64,000 nucleotides of DNA, taken from NCBI GenBank assembly GCA_024867545.1, contig JANFNE010000026.1, positions 1 to 64,000 of the forward strand, in the 5' to 3' direction. This DNA is from Phytopythium helicoides. Lineage: Eukaryota; Oomycota; Peronosporomycetes; Pythiales; Pythiaceae. Under the pieces are notes generated by a model that was not told the DNA's origin, ran no database searches, and saw nothing but the letters and a program-made list of their open reading frames with translations. Shown here piece by piece: positions 61,701-64,000 of this stretch (positions are counted from its first letter, which is position 1; each line of letters opens with the position of its first letter). The position numbers and the translations under genes were made by a program.

Positions 61701-64000
61701 AGCGCCCGGTATACTACTCCAAAGCGCGTCCTGCGGAGCTTTATCCCGGAGATATGCCTGACAAGCGATATGAGTGTCCGTGGAACGTGACGGCCGTCAA
61801 GCTTGCTGATTCTCACGTCAAACAGATCAAGTTGCGACAGCAGATTCACAAGGTTGTCACAAGTTGGGAGGAGCTGGCCAGCAACTCGAATCTTGTCGGC
61901 GGCGCCAAGGCTCCCAAGGCACAGGCTCTGACACGAAAGCTTGAAGCCACGTTCAAAGAAGTGCAAGAGCTCCAAAAGAGTGTCGATGACCTGGTGGATA
62001 AAGAGTCGCACCTGGCGTACTCTCTGGGCCAGATCACCAAGAACGTTTTATCGAGGCCGCGTGGTATTGTGATCCCCATGTACGAGCATATCACGCTGCT
62101 TGGCTTGTCCCTTGTGCTTGAACTGCGTGATATGGGAGTTCATTTGCCTGTAGAGGTTCCGCACTGTGGTGACATCGACCCCAAGGTGCAGGCGATGTAC
62201 AACGCGTACAAGCCGCTAGGTGATGTCCGCTTCTACGACGCATGTGAGCTAGCAGTCCACGAAAAGAGCGCGCTTGACGGTTCCACCAAGGTGTTCTGCG
62301 AGGATATGGCGGATTGCCACCGTAAATTCCGTGGCTTTGAAGTCAAGATCCTGGCTGTGACGTACTCACAGTTCGAGGAGATCATGCTCATGGATGCCGA
62401 CAGTATTTACTTCAAGAACCCTGCGAGTCTATTTGACTCCGAAAAGTTTAAGAAGACAGGCACGCTCTTCTTCCATGATCGCGCGAGTCACGAGATCTAC
62501 TACATGGCTGGTCGCCTGCCTGACGGCTCCGACAACACCGTGTACCACGAGTACATGTCCAAGTATGACGTGGAACCATTCCGTGCCATCCCTACCCTTG
62601 ACCGTCCCAAGTCGACGCTACCAAACCCGATCCGATTGCCTCTGAACTTCGACCCAAGCGACTTTCTCTTGAAGAGTAACGTCTGGAACAAACTCACAGG
62701 CCACCAGCAGGATTCATCACTCGTCTTTTGGAGCAAGAAGAAACAACCCCGTGCCACAGCAATCCTTGCTTCTTTTATCACGACGGCCGCTGGCAATGTT
62801 CAGCGTCCACCATCTTACGGTGATAAGGAGTTCTTCTTTACTGCGACCGAGTTGGCTGAGGCGCAGTACTCATTCTCGGACTTTGGCATCGGCGGATTCG
62901 GTACCGAGGTGTATCTCAATGGACCGCTCAACTCCACTGTTTGTGGTGTGATGTCCCAGCTCTACCCTATCAAGCCAGAAGACCCGAACGAGGAAGTCGC
63001 GCTATTGCATGCTAACAGTGACTACATCATGTCTTACACACCCAAGAACCCCGACAAGCCTCTGTATTACTCGATGGGCAGACCCGCAGAGTACTACCCG
63101 GGTGCTTTCGGCGAACGTCGTATGGAGTGTCCATTCGACATCACGGCTGCCAGACTTACCGTTGAACAGGAGGACCATATCCTGCTTCGCCAGCAGTTTA
63201 AGAAGGATCTGGAAGCTTGGGCTCGTGATGCAAGCGTCGCTGAAGCTGCCGCAGTGGAAGAAATCAAGAAGCGCGTGCAGGTCATGGAGAACATGGAGAC
63301 ACAACTCGTTCATAGTCTGAACCAGGTGAGCCAGCGTACGACGTCGCAACGAGGAATTGTTCTGCCGATGTTCGATGGGATCGCATCGCTGGGCATTTCG
63401 CTCGTGCTTGAACTCCGAAGTCTAGGCGTCCAGCTTCCGATTGAGATTCCACACTGTGGTGATCTTAGCGGTGATCTGGCGAGCACCTGGCGTAATAACC
63501 ATTCAGCTGAGCTCGGTGAATTGCGCGTGTACGACGTGTGCGACCGCGCAGCACAGGCGGTTGGGTCGTTCGATCCATCGCGCAAGCTTTTCTGCAATTC
63601 ACTTGCCGAGTGTCAGCGCAAGTTCCGTGGGTTTGATGTCAAAGTACTGGCAATGGTCTTCTCTCAGTTTGAGGAGGTTATGATGCTTGACGCCGATACG
63701 GTATTCTTCTCGGACCCGACGAAGCTGTTTGAGACCAAGAAGTATCAAGATACGGGTGTGCTCCTTTTCAACGATCGAATTAGCCAGACAGACGGCTACC
63801 TTGGTGGACCCGTTCGTGGCAGAAATGGCAACCAGGTCCCGGCTATCCATGCATATATGGACAACGCCGATGTGTCTTTATTCCGGTCGCTGCACTCCGT
63901 GCCGCGCGAGCCAGCAACCATCGTGAACCAAGTAGAAGTGACATTTTCGTTCCAGCCGAGCGACATTCTGCTGTCAAGCCATGCATGGAATGAGCGCTCT
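58709..64000 (+). CDS. Giant multi-module GT71 glycosyltransferase, at least 4 modules (cut by window edge)
   Basis: A single uninterrupted frame of 1,764 codons from the ATG at 58709 to the end of the window, no stop reached. One membrane anchor (about 18-40; FLAAVGVLFVGANVLVTW) and an acidic stem (about 65-175) precede tandem GT71 modules. Module 1 (about 190-590): the DxD position reads VEAA (308-311), so it is presumably inactive, though YYSAARPA and CPFDITG are kept. Module 2 (about 650-1040): LLDADTIFF, D774. Module 3 (about 1110-1480): LMDADSIYF, D1229. Module 4 (about 1545 on): MLDADTVFF, D1661. DxD sites are 432-465 residues apart, matching one single-gene domain plus linker. Helical linkers with Lys/Glu/Gln join the modules. 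Usual GT71 proteins have one domain. Probably a Golgi type II protein extending or decorating mannose chains; substrate unknown. Confidence 0.85.
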   Translation, partial: MATKPQVQPRASRSQRWLAFLAAVGVLFVGANVLVTWQTLAREGGRASSRAAVPADGALGRQYQYLQRLVNGISATDAPAASSLRVEEDGGVAASPELLEEANEPEPTEIQPIATPPALSISGNAIGGGLRIGADGKVQLGEEKQEETDEEIELDIAEPSDEPTEAPRLVVEAPDALVDALDELARRTTAKRGLVLPLRDETAEVGVSLLLDLRANNADLPFAVEVPHCGDELSPSVRTALQGVRVLQPLRFYDLCAAAAEATAPDADGKPKQLFCADFADCQRRFGKGADLRALAVIFSQFDEVLLVEAAMAFFRSPFDLWETTKALDTGVILFHDRITAPGTSLDAPVPISATDGKPTNALREYLRVKPASFLSRFASLPNIARTTKASYNRTEFAFKPSDFLLSSHSILGRTGHQTDAALVLWTKSRQRRATALLAAFLATSYGDIPRPPSHGDKELFFLSLELAETLYAYSDYAIGAIGSDFRNHGPQKSIVCGSAAHYYPEPTDVRRNPATISPLLFTTSLNFLHFRPVERMVYYSAARPATDFPGSFESRGLSHGCPFDITGVALTEAEMNRAAYRQKFHDLASQWVTEAKNPNAAPLPVVELNKLLRQVRSGELLITEKEAKEAQERREKDSDRELVATLHFMSQAAIKGDDKRGIVLPLYDKIAQLGASLILELRALGVDLPVEVPLCGNDVSPAFQALFEEHKAQFGSVRFYDACALAANATSLTNPDRKVFCKDQAECERRFRSFDIKLLGVFFSRFEEIMLLDADTIFFQSPMPLFESTKYKRTGTLFFNDRIVHNDMYLSARLDNKPETTKLHDYLANFNVGLFRDVPTHDRGAPTVPNAIPSSVAALKFQPSDNLLNGHPWNRRAGHQMDSSCVLWNKQRQPRATAVLLSFIALNSVRRPPSYGDKELFHIACEVSETQYAFSDFGIGAVGLEVHDHGDDASRVCGSMAQYYPDRDGPRKMAPLRGGGSLLYLNSDHILTYDPEKRPVYYSKARPAELYPGDMPDKRYECPWNVTAVKLADSHVKQIKLRQQIHKVVTSWEELASNSNLVGGAKAPKAQALTRKLEATFKEVQELQKSVDDLVDKESHLAYSLGQITKNVLSRPRGIVIPMYEHITLLGLSLVLELRDMGVHLPVEVPHCGDIDPKVQAMYNAYKPLGDVRFYDACELAVHEKSALDGSTKVFCEDMADCHRKFRGFEVKILAVTYSQFEEIMLMDADSIYFKNPASLFDSEKFKKTGTLFFHDRASHEIYYMAGRLPDGSDNTVYHEYMSKYDVEPFRAIPTLDRPKSTLPNPIRLPLNFDPSDFLLKSNVWNKLTGHQQDSSLVFWSKKKQPRATAILASFITTAAGNVQRPPSYGDKEFFFTATELAEAQYSFSDFGIGGFGTEVYLNGPLNSTVCGVMSQLYPIKPEDPNEEVALLHANSDYIMSYTPKNPDKPLYYSMGRPAEYYPGAFGERRMECPFDITAARLTVEQEDHILLRQQFKKDLEAWARDASVAEAAAVEEIKKRVQVMENMETQLVHSLNQVSQRTTSQRGIVLPMFDGIASLGISLVLELRSLGVQLPIEIPHCGDLSGDLASTWRNNHSAELGELRVYDVCDRAAQAVGSFDPSRKLFCNSLAECQRKFRGFDVKVLAMVFSQFEEVMMLDADTVFFSDPTKLFETKKYQDTGVLLFNDRISQTDGYLGGPVRGRNGNQVPAIHAYMDNADVSLFRSLHSVPREPATIVNQVEVTFSFQPSDILLSSHAWNERS

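Noticed and set aside
60884..62011. A 375-codon minus-strand frame opposite the giant GT71 gene
   Set aside because: Antisense of modules 2 and 3; the plus strand has all GT71 motifs.

Overview
The window looks like nuclear DNA of an oomycete, most likely a free-living or hemibiotrophic member of the Phytophthora/Pythium lineage. It is gene-dense, about half G+C, with few and short introns (62-93 bp). It carries an oomycete-style nitrate assimilation cluster (NRT2 transporters, nitrate reductase, nitrite reductase), which obligate biotrophic oomycetes have typically lost. It encodes a CEP104/FAP256 ciliary protein, as expected of an organism with flagellated zoospores, and several genes have oomycete-type initiator (Inr, TCATTYYNCA) sequences just upstream of the chosen ATG. 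Placement below this level cannot be made from sequence alone.

Layout. 1-5.2 kb: housekeeping genes. A DHX37-type RNA helicase (minus, cut by the left edge) and pescadillo/PES1 (plus) are divergent, and both belong to ribosome biogenesis. A three-exon ER DnaJ of the ERdj3/DNAJB11 type follows (minus). 5.2-6.6 kb: an MSV199-like/BED zinc-finger gene of virus or transposon character, broken by an in-frame TAG. 7.0-33.3 kb: the nitrate cluster. It has three almost identical NRT2 genes in a 3.08-kb tandem array (minus), a divergent NRT2 paralogue that has lost a key nitrate-binding arginine, a fifth NRT2 whose centre is nearly identical to the array while its ends differ, a pogo-like DDE transposon gene with one nonsense codon, a sixth NRT2 (plus), nitrate reductase and a multi-domain NAD(P)H nitrite reductase. 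Together these would import nitrate and reduce it through nitrite to ammonium. 33.4-40.1 kb: PA2G4/EBP1, a seven-exon PWWP/DEK_C/TFIIS-N chromatin protein, and a FYVE-finger protein. 40.5-64 kb: a cluster of six GT71 (MNN1-like alpha-mannosyltransferase) genes, interrupted by CEP104 and the Paf1-complex gene RTF1.

The most unusual object is at the right edge. One uninterrupted frame of 1,764 codons (58709-64000, still open) carries one membrane anchor and at least four consecutive GT71 modules. The first module has lost its DxD catalytic motif and the others keep it. A neighbouring two-module gene (51163-53739) shows the same arrangement, a dead N-terminal module followed by an apparently active one. 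The window therefore suggests single-module genes being fused in tandem into long Golgi glycosyltransferase chains.

No rRNA genes or CRISPR arrays were seen, and no tRNA gene was recognised by eye.
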